Positions 7,605 through 14,720 of a stretch of 23,426 nt of DNA are shown here, in pieces. Under the pieces are notes generated by a model, which was not told the DNA's origin, did no database searches, and saw only the letters and a list, made by a program, of their open reading frames with translations. The stretch is from contig DATHDZ010000342.1 of assembly GCA_035318785.1 (NCBI GenBank), forward strand, positions 1 to 23,426. Direction: 5' to 3'. Within the stretch, counting starts at the first letter, position 1; every line of letters begins with the position of its first letter. This DNA is from CAIYRG01 sp035318785 (lineage in GTDB: Bacteria > Pseudomonadota > Alphaproteobacteria > Micropepsales > Micropepsaceae). The position numbers were made by a program, and so were the translations under genes.

Positions 7605-7850
7605 ATGGCGAAATCCGGCTTCGCGGCGGGGCAATTGAAATCCTTGGTCGAACGGGTCGAGCGGCTGGAGGAGGAGAAGGCTGCCCTCGCCGCCGATATC
7701 CGCGAGATCTATGCCGAAGCCAAGGGGAACGGTTTCGACACCAAGATCATCCGCCAAGTCATCCGTATTCGCCGGCTCGATAAAGCGGACCGCCAGGAAC
7801 AGGAAGCGGTGCTGGACCTCTATCTTTCGGCCCTGGGTATGCGAAACTGA
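7605..7850 (+). CDS. gapR: GapR family nucleoid-associated protein (DUF2312)
   Basis: This 81-residue cytoplasmic DNA-binding protein is nearly all helical. It contains the family signature AAGQLKSLVERVERLEEEK, then IREIYAEAKGNGFDTKIIRQ and IRRLDKADRQEQEAVLDLY. In Caulobacter, GapR tetramers encircle overtwisted, AT-rich DNA ahead of polymerases and stimulate topoisomerases; the same role is inferred here. The ATG at 7605 gives the normal family length, preceded by a GGGAG motif (7592-7596). The frame stays open upstream to 7509, but that stretch is low-complexity and not GapR-like. The next gene starts three bases after the TGA. Confidence 0.95.
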   Translation: MAKSGFAAGQLKSLVERVERLEEEKAALAADIREIYAEAKGNGFDTKIIRQVIRIRRLDKADRQEQEAVLDLYLSALGMRN

Positions 7851-7853
7851 CGA

Positions 7854-8177
7854 ATGATCCGCCCTGCGCCGCTCGTCGCCCTGCTCCTGGCAATATCAGG
7901 CGATGTGTTGGCTGCGGAAAATCCTGATCCCGTGCCCTCGGTGGGCGTCGCCACCATGCTGGAAAATGGAACCATCCTTGTTGGGATTCGGGGACCCGCG
8001 CCGGGCGGCCCGCTCCAGGCGGTGCTGATGGTCGAGCCCGGCGACACCAATTATCAGCAGATCATCGATCATCTCGGCGGACTGAAGCCGGGTGAGACGA
8101 AATCCATCCCTCCCTGGCCGGGCCAAGCGCCGAAGCAGCCCGACAAGCCCGCTGAATCACCAGCAGGGGAAGAGTAA
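7854..8177 (+). CDS. Small exported protein, unknown function
   Basis: This 107-residue protein has a signal peptide (about 1-20, LLLAISGDVLAA). A short globular part follows, with a repeating glycine pattern (TILVGIRGPAPGGPLQAVLMVEPGD), then HLGGLKPGETKSIPPWP and a proline-rich charged tail (PKQPDKPAESPAGEE). It begins three bases after the gapR stop, so it is probably co-translated with gapR. No family is recognised. Its stop lies four bases from the convergent response-regulator stop. Confidence 0.7.
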   Translation: MIRPAPLVALLLAISGDVLAAENPDPVPSVGVATMLENGTILVGIRGPAPGGPLQAVLMVEPGDTNYQQIIDHLGGLKPGETKSIPPWPGQAPKQPDKPAESPAGEE

Positions 8178-8181
8178 CAGG

Positions 8182-9702
8182 TCAGCCATTCGCGACGCGA
8201 GGGATGTCCGTTAGCCCATCATCGGGCGGGGCCTCCGCTCCGTCCTCCAGACCGAGGTCCTTCAGCTTGCGGTAGAGCGTCGAGCGCCCGATGCCCAGCC
8301 GGCGGGCGATTTCGGACATCCGCCCCTCATAGCGTGAAATCGCCATGCGGATGATTTCGGCCTCGAGATCTTCGAGCTTGCGCATATGGCCGGCCGTATC
8401 GGTTGCTCCGATCGAATAGGGCGACGCAACGCGCGGCTGCGCGGAAGACACGCCCGCCACGGAACGGCCTGGAACCGGGGTTCCGGCAGGAACCTGCCCG
8501 CGTTCGCGCGGCGACACACCCATGGCGGTCGCAATCTGGGGAAAATCCACGACGTCGAGCGCATCGGTATCGCACAACACGACGGCGCGGAATATTGTGT
8601 TCTCGAGTTGGCGCACATTGCCCGGCCAGCCATAGGAATCGAGCAGCGCCAGTGCTTCGGATGTGAACCCGGAGACTTGTTTGTTTTCTTCGGCGGCAAA
8701 GCGCGCGACGAAATATTCCGCAAGCGCAGGCACATCCTCTCGGCGGTCGCGCAAGGGCGGAATCAGAACCGGGAATACGTTCAGCCGGTAATAGAGATCT
8801 TCGCGGAAGCGGCCCTCGCGCGTGAGCTCGGCGAGATCGCGATTGGTGGCCGATATGATGCGCACATCGACCTTGACCGGACGCTTGGCCCCCACCGGGT
8901 CGATCTCGCCTTCCTGCAAAGCGCGCAGCAGCTTGACCTGCATATCGAGCCGCAGTTCCCCGATCTCGTCGAGGAAGAGCGTGCCGCCGTCGGCTTCCTG
9001 AAACTTTCCCAGATGCTTGTCGCTTGCGCCGGTGAACGCCCCCTTCTCATGACCGAAGAGGATGCTTTCGATCAGGTTCTCGGGGATCGCCCCGCAATTG
9101 AGGGTGACAAACGGTTTGCCGGCGCGTTCGGAACAACCCTGGATGGCGCGGGCAATGAGTTCCTTGCCGACGCCCGATTCGCCTTCGATCAGGATCGGAA
9201 TGGACGATTGCGCGGCACGCTCGCCCAGGCGAATCACCTGGCGCATCGGAAAGCTTTTCCCGATGAGGTCGGCGAAGCCAAGCTGGTTCTGCTGTTTCTT
9301 CTTGAGCCGCGAGACCTCGCCTGTCAGCACGCCCAATTTGAGCGCGTTCTGGATCGAGACTTTGATGCGCTCCGGACTTGTCGGCTTCACCAGGAAGTCA
9401 TTGGCGCCGGCACGCATCGCTTCGACCGCCGAATCGATACCGCCCTTGGCGGTGAGCACGATGACCGGCAAATCCTGATTTGCAGCGCGCAGTTTGGTAA
9501 GAACCTGGATCCCGTCCACATCGGGCATCATCAAATCCAGCAGCACGAGCGAGACCTGCTCGCCCTTCGGCGAAAACAGCAGATCAAGAGCCGGGCCGCC
9601 GCCGGGCGCTGTCAATGTTTGCAGACCGGAGCGCGAGATGCAGGTTTCCATCAGGCGGCGCTGTACGGGATCGTCGTCTACGATGAGAACCGCTTGTGTC
9701 AT
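8182..9702 (-). CDS. Sigma-54-dependent response regulator (NtrC family)
   Basis: This is a 506-residue transcription activator for sigma-54 RNA polymerase. A receiver domain covers about 1-120, with an acidic pocket VDDD (8-11), a phospho-acceptor Asp56 in LLDLMMPDVDG and Lys106 in FLVKP. The AAA+ domain spans about 145-375: Walker A GESGVGKE (174-181), the sigma-54-contacting GAFTGA (221-226), Walker B LFLDE (242-246) and the arginine-containing GRFREDLYYRLN. A Fis-type helix-turn-helix closes the protein (about 446-484, EIARRLGIGRSTLYRKLKD). A linker of about 60 residues separates AAA+ from the HTH. All catalytic parts are intact. No histidine kinase is adjacent, so the partner is elsewhere. 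The start at 9702 begins the receiver domain; the longer frame to 9894 adds unrelated residues overlapping the divergent gene. Target genes are unknown. Confidence 0.95.
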   Translation of the reverse strand: MTQAVLIVDDDPVQRRLMETCISRSGLQTLTAPGGGPALDLLFSPKGEQVSLVLLDLMMPDVDGIQVLTKLRAANQDLPVIVLTAKGGIDSAVEAMRAGANDFLVKPTSPERIKVSIQNALKLGVLTGEVSRLKKKQQNQLGFADLIGKSFPMRQVIRLGERAAQSSIPILIEGESGVGKELIARAIQGCSERAGKPFVTLNCGAIPENLIESILFGHEKGAFTGASDKHLGKFQEADGGTLFLDEIGELRLDMQVKLLRALQEGEIDPVGAKRPVKVDVRIISATNRDLAELTREGRFREDLYYRLNVFPVLIPPLRDRREDVPALAEYFVARFAAEENKQVSGFTSEALALLDSYGWPGNVRQLENTIFRAVVLCDTDALDVVDFPQIATAMGVSPRERGQVPAGTPVPGRSVAGVSSAQPRVASPYSIGATDTAGHMRKLEDLEAEIIRMAISRYEGRMSEIARRLGIGRSTLYRKLKDLGLEDGAEAPPDDGLTDIPRVANG

Positions 9703-9766
9703 GGGGTGCGTGAAATCCAATTGCTTAGGATGGAGGCATTGTCGCGTTTCAAAGGTAAAAGTCGGT

Positions 9767-9819
9767 TTAAGCGTCTCAAATCGCGCCATATCTCTCGATA
9801 CGGCGCAAATCGTGCTTAA
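9767..9819. promoter_or_regulatory. Nested inverted repeat between the response regulator and DUF2332 genes
   Basis: An inner hairpin pairs GCGCC-A-TATC (9783-9792) with GATA-C-GGCGC (9797-9806) around a TCTC loop, with a single A/C mismatch. It is framed by TTAAGC (9767-9772) and GCTTAA (9814-9819). It lies in the 129-bp divergent gap, a natural place for an operator. Confidence 0.4.
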
Positions 9820-9831
9820 CAATGCGTTCCC

Positions 9832-10887
9832 ATGAGCACTTCGGAACCTGCGCGAGACTATTGGGACTTCTTCATCGCCGAATGCGTGCGCCAAAGGGCG
9901 CCGCTTTATGTGCGTCTGGCTTCAGGCGTGCGCGACGATGCGAAACTCTCTGCGCTCGCGGCGCGCGCTCGTCCCGGTCAGCCGATGGCGAACCTCATCC
10001 TTGGCGCCGTGCATCTTCTTTTGCTGCGCGGCCTCGATCACGGATTGCGCGCGCATTACCGAACGCTCAATCCCCAAGATGCGGCGCTTGCGACAGGCGA
10101 TCCGTTTCCGCTCTTTCGCGATGTCTGCCTCGCGCATGAAGCCGAGATCGCCGCCATCGTGGCGAGGCGCGTCACCAACACCAATGAGGTGGGACGCTCC
10201 GCCTATCTGCGCGCGGGATTCTTGAGAATAGCGATGGAGGCGGGCGAGCCGCTGCATGTGATCGAGCTCGGGCCGAGCGCGGGGCTCAACCTGCATTGGG
10301 ACCGTTACCTGTATCGTTATGTGAGGGACCGCGCCGTTTTCACGGCCGGAGCGTCGGACGGGCAGCTGATCTTGGAGACCCAACTCGTCGGGCCCCACAC
10401 CCCACCACTTCAACCCTCTCCCCGTGTGGGACTTCGCTTAGGTCTCGAGCGCGATCCGGTCGATCTTTCCGATCCTGAGGCTCGCCTGTGGCTGAAGGCG
10501 CTCGTCTGGCCGGACCACAAGGACCGCTTCCTGCGTCTGGAACGCGCCCTGGAGGCTGCAAGCGGCCACGCCCTCGACATTGAGTCGGGCGATGCACTGA
10601 CGCTCCTGCCCGACGCCCTGGCGAAAGCCCCGCACGAGGGGGCTCTCGTCGTCACCCACACGATGACCACCTATCAGTTCTCCAAGATGGAGCGCGAAGC
10701 CCTGAACAATCTGTTGATCCTGGCGAGCGTGAGGCGCCCGGTGTGGCGTCTGTCCATGGAATGGGGCGATGGAGTCTACCCTTTGAAGCTGACGCGCTAT
10801 CTGGACGGCGCCACGGAATCGCGGATTCTGGCGATCTGCGATCCCCAAGGGGGGATGATGGAATGGCGCGACGATAAGTCGCCGTGA
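9832..10887 (+). CDS. DUF2332 family protein
   Basis: This 351-residue cytoplasmic protein matches DUF2332, a family of unknown biochemical function. Visible features are the N-terminal WDFFIAECVRQRAPLY, VIELGPSAGLNLHWDRYLY (about 144-162), whose GPSAG-type loop resembles a nucleotide- or SAM-binding turn, VVTHTMTTYQFSKMERE in the C-terminal half, and WRLSMEWGDG near the end. The ELGxSAGLNL motif has led others to suspect a methyltransferase-like fold, but I see no further proof. It is divergent from the response-regulator gene. The ATG lies close behind a TAACAAT sequence that could be a -10 element. No ribosome site is seen. Confidence 0.85.
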   Translation: MSTSEPARDYWDFFIAECVRQRAPLYVRLASGVRDDAKLSALAARARPGQPMANLILGAVHLLLLRGLDHGLRAHYRTLNPQDAALATGDPFPLFRDVCLAHEAEIAAIVARRVTNTNEVGRSAYLRAGFLRIAMEAGEPLHVIELGPSAGLNLHWDRYLYRYVRDRAVFTAGASDGQLILETQLVGPHTPPLQPSPRVGLRLGLERDPVDLSDPEARLWLKALVWPDHKDRFLRLERALEAASGHALDIESGDALTLLPDALAKAPHEGALVVTHTMTTYQFSKMEREALNNLLILASVRRPVWRLSMEWGDGVYPLKLTRYLDGATESRILAICDPQGGMMEWRDDKSP

Positions 10888-10935
10888 AGCCGCAGCGGCG
10901 GGGGAGTGAGGGCTTTGCGCCGCTGCTCGCTTTGC

Positions 10936-10941
10936 TATAGT
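10936..10941 (+). promoter_or_regulatory. Possible -10 box ahead of the oxidase subunit IV / pnt cluster
   Basis: TATAGT (5 of 6) is preceded 15 bases upstream by TTGCGC (10915-10920), a weak -35. The box lies about 43 bases before the ATG at 10984. The surrounding 10888-10983 contains nothing else I recognise. Confidence 0.4.
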
Positions 10942-10983
10942 CCCGCCGCGTTCGCAATCGCTTGAGCAATTCGAGGGGAAAGC

Positions 10984-11151
10984 ATGGCCCAGCAACACCA
11001 ACAAGGCGGCGATAACTCAACCGGCGGCAGCATGGACATCACAGACCATGTGAAGACCTGGCTCTCCTTCTGGGCTGCAACGAAATGGTCGGTTATCATC
11101 CTGGTGATTCTCGCCACGTTGCTGTTCTTCTTCCGCACCCATAACGGATAG
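10984..11151 (+). CDS. aa3-type cytochrome c oxidase subunit IV
   Basis: This 55-residue protein has a hydrophilic, glutamine- and glycine-rich N-terminus and then MDITDHVKTWLSFW, typical of the small bacterial aa3 oxidase subunit IV. It ends in one transmembrane helix (about 34-50, WSVIILVILATLLFFF). It is a non-catalytic accessory of the terminal oxidase in the inner membrane. The catalytic subunits are not in this window; the orphan position directly ahead of pntAA is one I recall from Hyphomicrobiales. The start is supported by GAGGGGA about 5 bases before the ATG. Confidence 0.88.
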   Translation: MAQQHQQGGDNSTGGSMDITDHVKTWLSFWAATKWSVIILVILATLLFFFRTHNG

Positions 11152-11179
11152 AGCTTCCCGTCTTTAAAACGAACCCTTC

Positions 11180-12319
11180 ATGGCTATGATTGTCGCGATC
11201 CCGAAGGAGCGACGCGCCAAGGAAACGCGTGTCGCAGCCACGCCGGAATCAGTGAAGAAGCTGAAGGGTCTCGGGTTGGAGGTGGCCGTCGAGTCGGGCG
11301 CCGGCGCCGCCGCGCATTTCTCTGACGCCGACTATCTGGCCGCGGGCGCGACCATCGCCCCCGATGCCGCCACCGCATTGAAAACCGCCGATATCGTGCT
11401 CAAGGTGCGCGGGCCATCGGATGAGGAAATCGCGCTATTGAAACGGGGCGCCATCCTGGTGGCGCTGCTCTCCCCCGCGACCGAGAAAGAGGCCGTCGGC
11501 AAATTGGCCCAGGCCGGCATCGACGCCTTTGCCATGGAGCTCCTGCCGCGCATCAGCCGCGCTCAGGCGATGGACGTGCTTTCGAGCCAGGCCAATCTGG
11601 CCGGCTATAAGGCGGTGGTCGACGCGGCGGCGGAGTTCGGCCGCGCCATGCCGATGATGATGACCGCGGCGGGCACCATCGCGCCGGCGCGGGTTCTCGT
11701 CATGGGCGCCGGGGTCGCCGGGCTGCAGGCGATCGCGACGGCGCGGCGGCTGGGCGCGATCGTGTCCGCGACCGATGTGCGCCCTGCCACCAAGGAACAG
11801 GTGGAGTCGCTGGGCGCGACCTTCGTCGCAGTGATGGACGACGAGTTCAAACAGGCGCAGACCGCCACCGGCTACGCCAAGGAAATGTCCAAGGAATATC
11901 AAGCCAAGCAGGCCGCGCTCATCGCCGAGACGATCAAGAAACAGGACATCGTCATCACCACCGCGCTCATCCCGGGACGCAAGGCACCCGTGCTGGTGAC
12001 CGAAGAGATGGTCAAAACCATGAAGCCCGGCTCGGTGATCGTCGATCTGGCCGCCGAGCAGGGCGGCAATTGCCCGCTGACCAAACCCGATGAGGTGGTC
12101 GAGGCTTACGGCGTCACCCTGATGGGATATTGCAATCTGCCCGGCCGCCTGGCGGTGGATGCGTCGAGCCTCTATGCGCGCAACCTGTTCAATTTCGTGA
12201 GCCTCTTCGTCGACAAGAAGACCGGCGCGGCCGCACTCAACTGGGACGATGAGATCATCAAGGGCGCGGGGCTGACACGCGGCGGCGCGGTCGTCCACCC
12301 GGCTCTCAAGCCGGCATGA
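11180..12319 (+). CDS. pntAA: NAD(P) transhydrogenase subunit alpha part 1
   Basis: This 379-residue protein is the NAD(H)-binding domain I of proton-translocating transhydrogenase, which transfers hydride between NADH and NADP+ using the proton-motive force. The start IVAIPKERRAKETRVAATPESV is the family hallmark. The nucleotide-binding loop GAGVAGLQA is at 176-184, followed by ATDVRPATKEQVESLGA, then KPGSVIVDLAAEQGGNCPLT near the end. Alphaproteobacteria split the alpha subunit; this part is soluble and docks on the membrane subunits encoded by the next two genes. The second Met (11186) is an alternative start. Confidence 0.96.
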   Translation: MAMIVAIPKERRAKETRVAATPESVKKLKGLGLEVAVESGAGAAAHFSDADYLAAGATIAPDAATALKTADIVLKVRGPSDEEIALLKRGAILVALLSPATEKEAVGKLAQAGIDAFAMELLPRISRAQAMDVLSSQANLAGYKAVVDAAAEFGRAMPMMMTAAGTIAPARVLVMGAGVAGLQAIATARRLGAIVSATDVRPATKEQVESLGATFVAVMDDEFKQAQTATGYAKEMSKEYQAKQAALIAETIKKQDIVITTALIPGRKAPVLVTEEMVKTMKPGSVIVDLAAEQGGNCPLTKPDEVVEAYGVTLMGYCNLPGRLAVDASSLYARNLFNFVSLFVDKKTGAAALNWDDEIIKGAGLTRGGAVVHPALKPA

Positions 12320-12331
12320 ACGGAGGATATG

Positions 12332-12640
12332 ATGGAAGCGATTGATCCGTTCGTCTTCCGCTTTTCGATTTTCGTACTGGCGATTTTCGTCGGCTATTTC
12401 GTCGTCTGGGGCGTCACGCCGGCACTGCACACACCGCTGATTAGCGTCACCAACGCGATTTCCTCCGTGATCGTGGTCGGCGCGCTGATCGCCGTCTCGG
12501 TGCCCGCGGTCTCGAATGAATCCTGGCTGTCCAAGGGGCTCGGCTTTGTCGCGCTGGTGCTGGCGTCGGTGAACATCTTCGGCGGCTTCCTGGTCACGCA
12601 ACGCATGCTCGCGATGTACAAGAAAAAAGAGAAGAAGTGA
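12332..12640 (+). CDS. pntAB: NAD(P) transhydrogenase subunit alpha part 2 (membrane)
   Basis: This is a 102-residue membrane protein of three to four helices. It begins with a short EAIDPFVFRFSIFVLAIF segment, has the conserved HTPLISVTNAISSVIVVGAL stretch, and ends in a lysine-rich cytoplasmic tail (YKKKEKK). It is the N-terminal part of the proton channel (domain II). Two consecutive ATG codons (12329, 12332) are possible. The GGAGG site at 12322-12326 is only two bases from the first but five from the second, so the second is chosen. It is 12 bases after pntAA and four before pntB. Confidence 0.95.
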   Translation: MEAIDPFVFRFSIFVLAIFVGYFVVWGVTPALHTPLISVTNAISSVIVVGALIAVSVPAVSNESWLSKGLGFVALVLASVNIFGGFLVTQRMLAMYKKKEKK

Positions 12641-12644
12641 GGCG

Positions 12645-14063
12645 ATGACCGTCAATCTCGCCGCACTGCTCTATCTCGTTTCCGGCGCGCTCTTCATTCT
12701 GGCGTTGCGGGGCCTTGCCTCGCCCGAAACGGCGCGCACCGGCAACCGGCGCGGCATGATCGGTATGGGCCTGGCGATCCTCACCACGCTTGCGGTGACC
12801 GGCGTCAGCGATGCGTTGACATGGGGCTTGGTCCTTAGCGGTCTTACGATCGGCGGCGCTATTGGCGCCGTCACGGCGCGGCGCATCCCGATGACCGCCA
12901 TGCCGCAATTGGTGGCGGCCTTTCATTCGCTGGTCGGTCTGGCGGCGGTGCTCGTCGCGGGGGCTGCGCTCTATTCGCCTGCCGCCTATGGCATCTGTGT
13001 CCAAGACGCCGCCAACATGTGTACGGGCATCATCAAAACACAGAGCCTGATCGAGATGAGCTTGGGTGTCGCCATCGGCGCCATCACCTTTGCCGGTTCG
13101 ATCATCGCTTTTGCCAAGCTGAACGGCAACATGTCGGGCGCGCCCATCCTTTTGCCCGCGCGCCATCTCCTCAATCTTCTGTTCGCGCTCCTGATCGTCG
13201 GGCTCACCGTCTATTTCGTGATTGCGCAGGTCCCTTGGGCTTTCTGGGCGGTCGCGGTGCTGTCTTTCGTCCTGGGCATCACGCTGATCATCCCCATCGG
13301 CGGCGCCGACATGCCGGTGGTGGTCTCGATGCTGAACTCCTATTCCGGTTGGGCGGCGGCGGGCATCGGATTCACCCTGGAGAACACCGCCCTCATCATC
13401 ACTGGCGCGCTGGTAGGCTCGTCGGGCGCCATTCTCTCCTACATCATGTGCAAGGCGATGAACCGCTCCTTCATCTCGGTCATCGCCGGCGGCTTCGGCG
13501 GCGATACGGGAGGCCCGGCGGGCCCGGCGGAAACGCGCCCCGTGAAACAGGGTTCGGCCGAGGACGCCGCTTTCATCATGAAGAACGCAGCTTCGGTCAT
13601 CATCGTGCCCGGCTACGGCATGGCGGTGGCGCAAGCCCAGCACGCCGTGCGCGAGATGGCCGAAAAACTGAAGCGCGAAGGGGTCAAAGTTTCCTACGCC
13701 ATCCATCCCGTGGCCGGCCGCATGCCCGGCCATATGAACGTGCTGCTCGCCGAAGCGAACGTGCCCTATGACGAAGTGTTCGAGCTCGACGACATCAACT
13801 CCCAATTCGCGCAGACCGATGTCGCTTATGTCATCGGTGCGAACGATGTGACCAACCCGGCGGCGAAGAACAATCCGCAATCGCCGATCTACGGCATGCC
13901 TATCCTGGACGTGGAAAAGGCGAAAACCGTGCTGTTCATTAAACGTGGCATGGGTTCGGGCTATGCCGGAATCGAGAACGAGCTGTTTTTCCGCGACAAC
14001 ACCATGATGCTGTTCGCCGACGCCAAGAAGATGACGGAAGAAATCGTCAAAGCGCTGGGCTGA
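12645..14063 (+). CDS. pntB: NAD(P) transhydrogenase subunit beta
   Basis: This 472-residue protein completes the transhydrogenase. The N-terminal two-thirds is a series of hydrophobic helices (domain II), including the conserved PQLVAAFHSLVGLAAVLV and GADMPVVVSMLNSYSGWAAAGIGF. The C-terminal NADP(H)-binding domain III shows IIVPGYGMAVAQAQHAV, HPVAGRMPGHMNVLLAEANVPYDEV, VIGANDVTNPAAKNNPQSPI and the KRGMGSGYAGIEN lid. All are intact. With PntAA and PntAB it makes NADPH at the cost of proton entry. A pseudo-terminator is absent; a promoter for the next genes overlaps the stop. Confidence 0.97.
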   Translation: MTVNLAALLYLVSGALFILALRGLASPETARTGNRRGMIGMGLAILTTLAVTGVSDALTWGLVLSGLTIGGAIGAVTARRIPMTAMPQLVAAFHSLVGLAAVLVAGAALYSPAAYGICVQDAANMCTGIIKTQSLIEMSLGVAIGAITFAGSIIAFAKLNGNMSGAPILLPARHLLNLLFALLIVGLTVYFVIAQVPWAFWAVAVLSFVLGITLIIPIGGADMPVVVSMLNSYSGWAAAGIGFTLENTALIITGALVGSSGAILSYIMCKAMNRSFISVIAGGFGGDTGGPAGPAETRPVKQGSAEDAAFIMKNAASVIIVPGYGMAVAQAQHAVREMAEKLKREGVKVSYAIHPVAGRMPGHMNVLLAEANVPYDEVFELDDINSQFAQTDVAYVIGANDVTNPAAKNNPQSPIYGMPILDVEKAKTVLFIKRGMGSGYAGIENELFFRDNTMMLFADAKKMTEEIVKALG

Positions 14064-14088
14064 GACACTCGTTTGGCTATGCTATAAT
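14060..14088 (+). promoter_or_regulatory. Promoter of the DUF433/PIN-like pair
   Basis: A perfect TATAAT (14083-14088) is preceded after a 17-base spacer by CTGAGA (14060-14065), four of six to the -35 consensus. The -35 overlaps the pntB stop. The predicted start at about 14095 leaves a 15-base leader containing AAGGAG (14095-14100). Confidence 0.6.
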
Positions 14089-14109
14089 GGCCGCAAGGAG
14101 ATTTGCGCC

Positions 14110-14343
14110 ATGGAAGAGCTTCTCAAACGAATCACGCTGAACCCGAAAGTCATGGTGGGAAAGCCGGTAATCAAAGGCACGAGAATAACCGTCGAACACA
14201 TCATGCGAGAACTTGCGAGCGGGATCTCGCCGGCTGAAATGATCGACATCTACCCTCATCTTAGCCACGATGATATTCGCGCTGCCTGTGCTTACGCTGC
14301 GGCTCGACTGGCCGAGGAGCGCATAACGCTAGCTGCCGAATAA
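14110..14343 (+). CDS. DUF433 protein, putative antitoxin
   Basis: This 77-residue protein of the DUF433 family contains RITLNPKVMVGKPVIKGTRITVEHIMRELASG-type residues followed by helical IYPHLSHDDIRAACAYAAARL. The family fold includes a winged or ribbon-helix-like DNA-binding region, and the genes are often paired with DUF5615 PIN-like genes. In such pairs this protein is thought to be the antitoxin and autorepressor; that role is inferred here. AAGGAG lies nine bases before the ATG. Codons such as AGA and ATA, which are rare in neighbouring genes, suggest recent acquisition. The stop TAA overlaps the next ATG (TAATG). Confidence 0.88.
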   Translation: MEELLKRITLNPKVMVGKPVIKGTRITVEHIMRELASGISPAEMIDIYPHLSHDDIRAACAYAAARLAEERITLAAE

Positions 14344-14711
14344 TGCTCATCTTGGCCGATGAAAATTGCGACCGCTATCTTGTCGGGCGGCTCCGCGGTG
14401 CCGGTCACGATGTTCAGCACATTCTTGAATTGAGAAGAGGGTCAAGAGACGAGACAGTCCTTGACGATTGCATTCGGACTGGCCGGATACTCCTAACTTT
14501 TGACCTCGACTTTGGTCTGATGGTCGAACGAGCTGCCGAAATCCCCCCGGCGATTGTCCTTCTCCGCCTGCACCCTTTGGGACCCGTGGCACGGGCGGAC
14601 ATCGTAGTGCCATTCTTTGACGGGTTGACCACCGATTGGCGCGGGAGGTTTTATGTCATCGAGCCTGGCTGTGTGCGAGAACGGTTTCTCGAAAGAACGT
14701 CGTCACGCTAA
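14343..14711 (+). CDS. DUF5615 PIN-like protein, putative toxin nuclease
   Basis: This 122-residue protein begins MLILADENCDRYLVGRLRGAGHDV, the start of DUF5615/Mut7-C-like PIN domains. Acidic residues expected to bind metal are visible: Asp6 and Glu7, the pair Asp40-Asp41 in VLDDCI, and Asp54/Asp56 in LLTFDLDFG. PIN domains cut RNA, so a ribonuclease toxin controlled by the overlapping DUF433 gene is the natural reading, though activity is unproven. It overlaps the upstream stop by one base, which implies coupled translation. Several AGA arginines and ATA codons occur, unlike the flanking pntB and mmsA. Confidence 0.85.
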   Translation: MLILADENCDRYLVGRLRGAGHDVQHILELRRGSRDETVLDDCIRTGRILLTFDLDFGLMVERAAEIPPAIVLLRLHPLGPVARADIVVPFFDGLTTDWRGRFYVIEPGCVRERFLERTSSR

Positions 14712-14720
14712 GGGGAACGC

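Noticed and set aside
9767..9780. CtrA-type box (TTAA-N7-TTAA)
   Set aside because: The second half reads AAAT instead of TTAA.
8386..9819. 477-codon frame opposite the response regulator
   Set aside because: It has His- and Arg-rich shadow composition and lies opposite an intact NtrC-type gene.
9703..9894. Longer N-terminus for the response regulator
   Set aside because: The receiver domain starts at 9702; the extension has no family similarity and overlaps DUF2332.
12594..13880. 428-codon frame opposite pntB
   Set aside because: It is an antisense shadow with many charged repeats; pntB motifs are complete on the plus strand.
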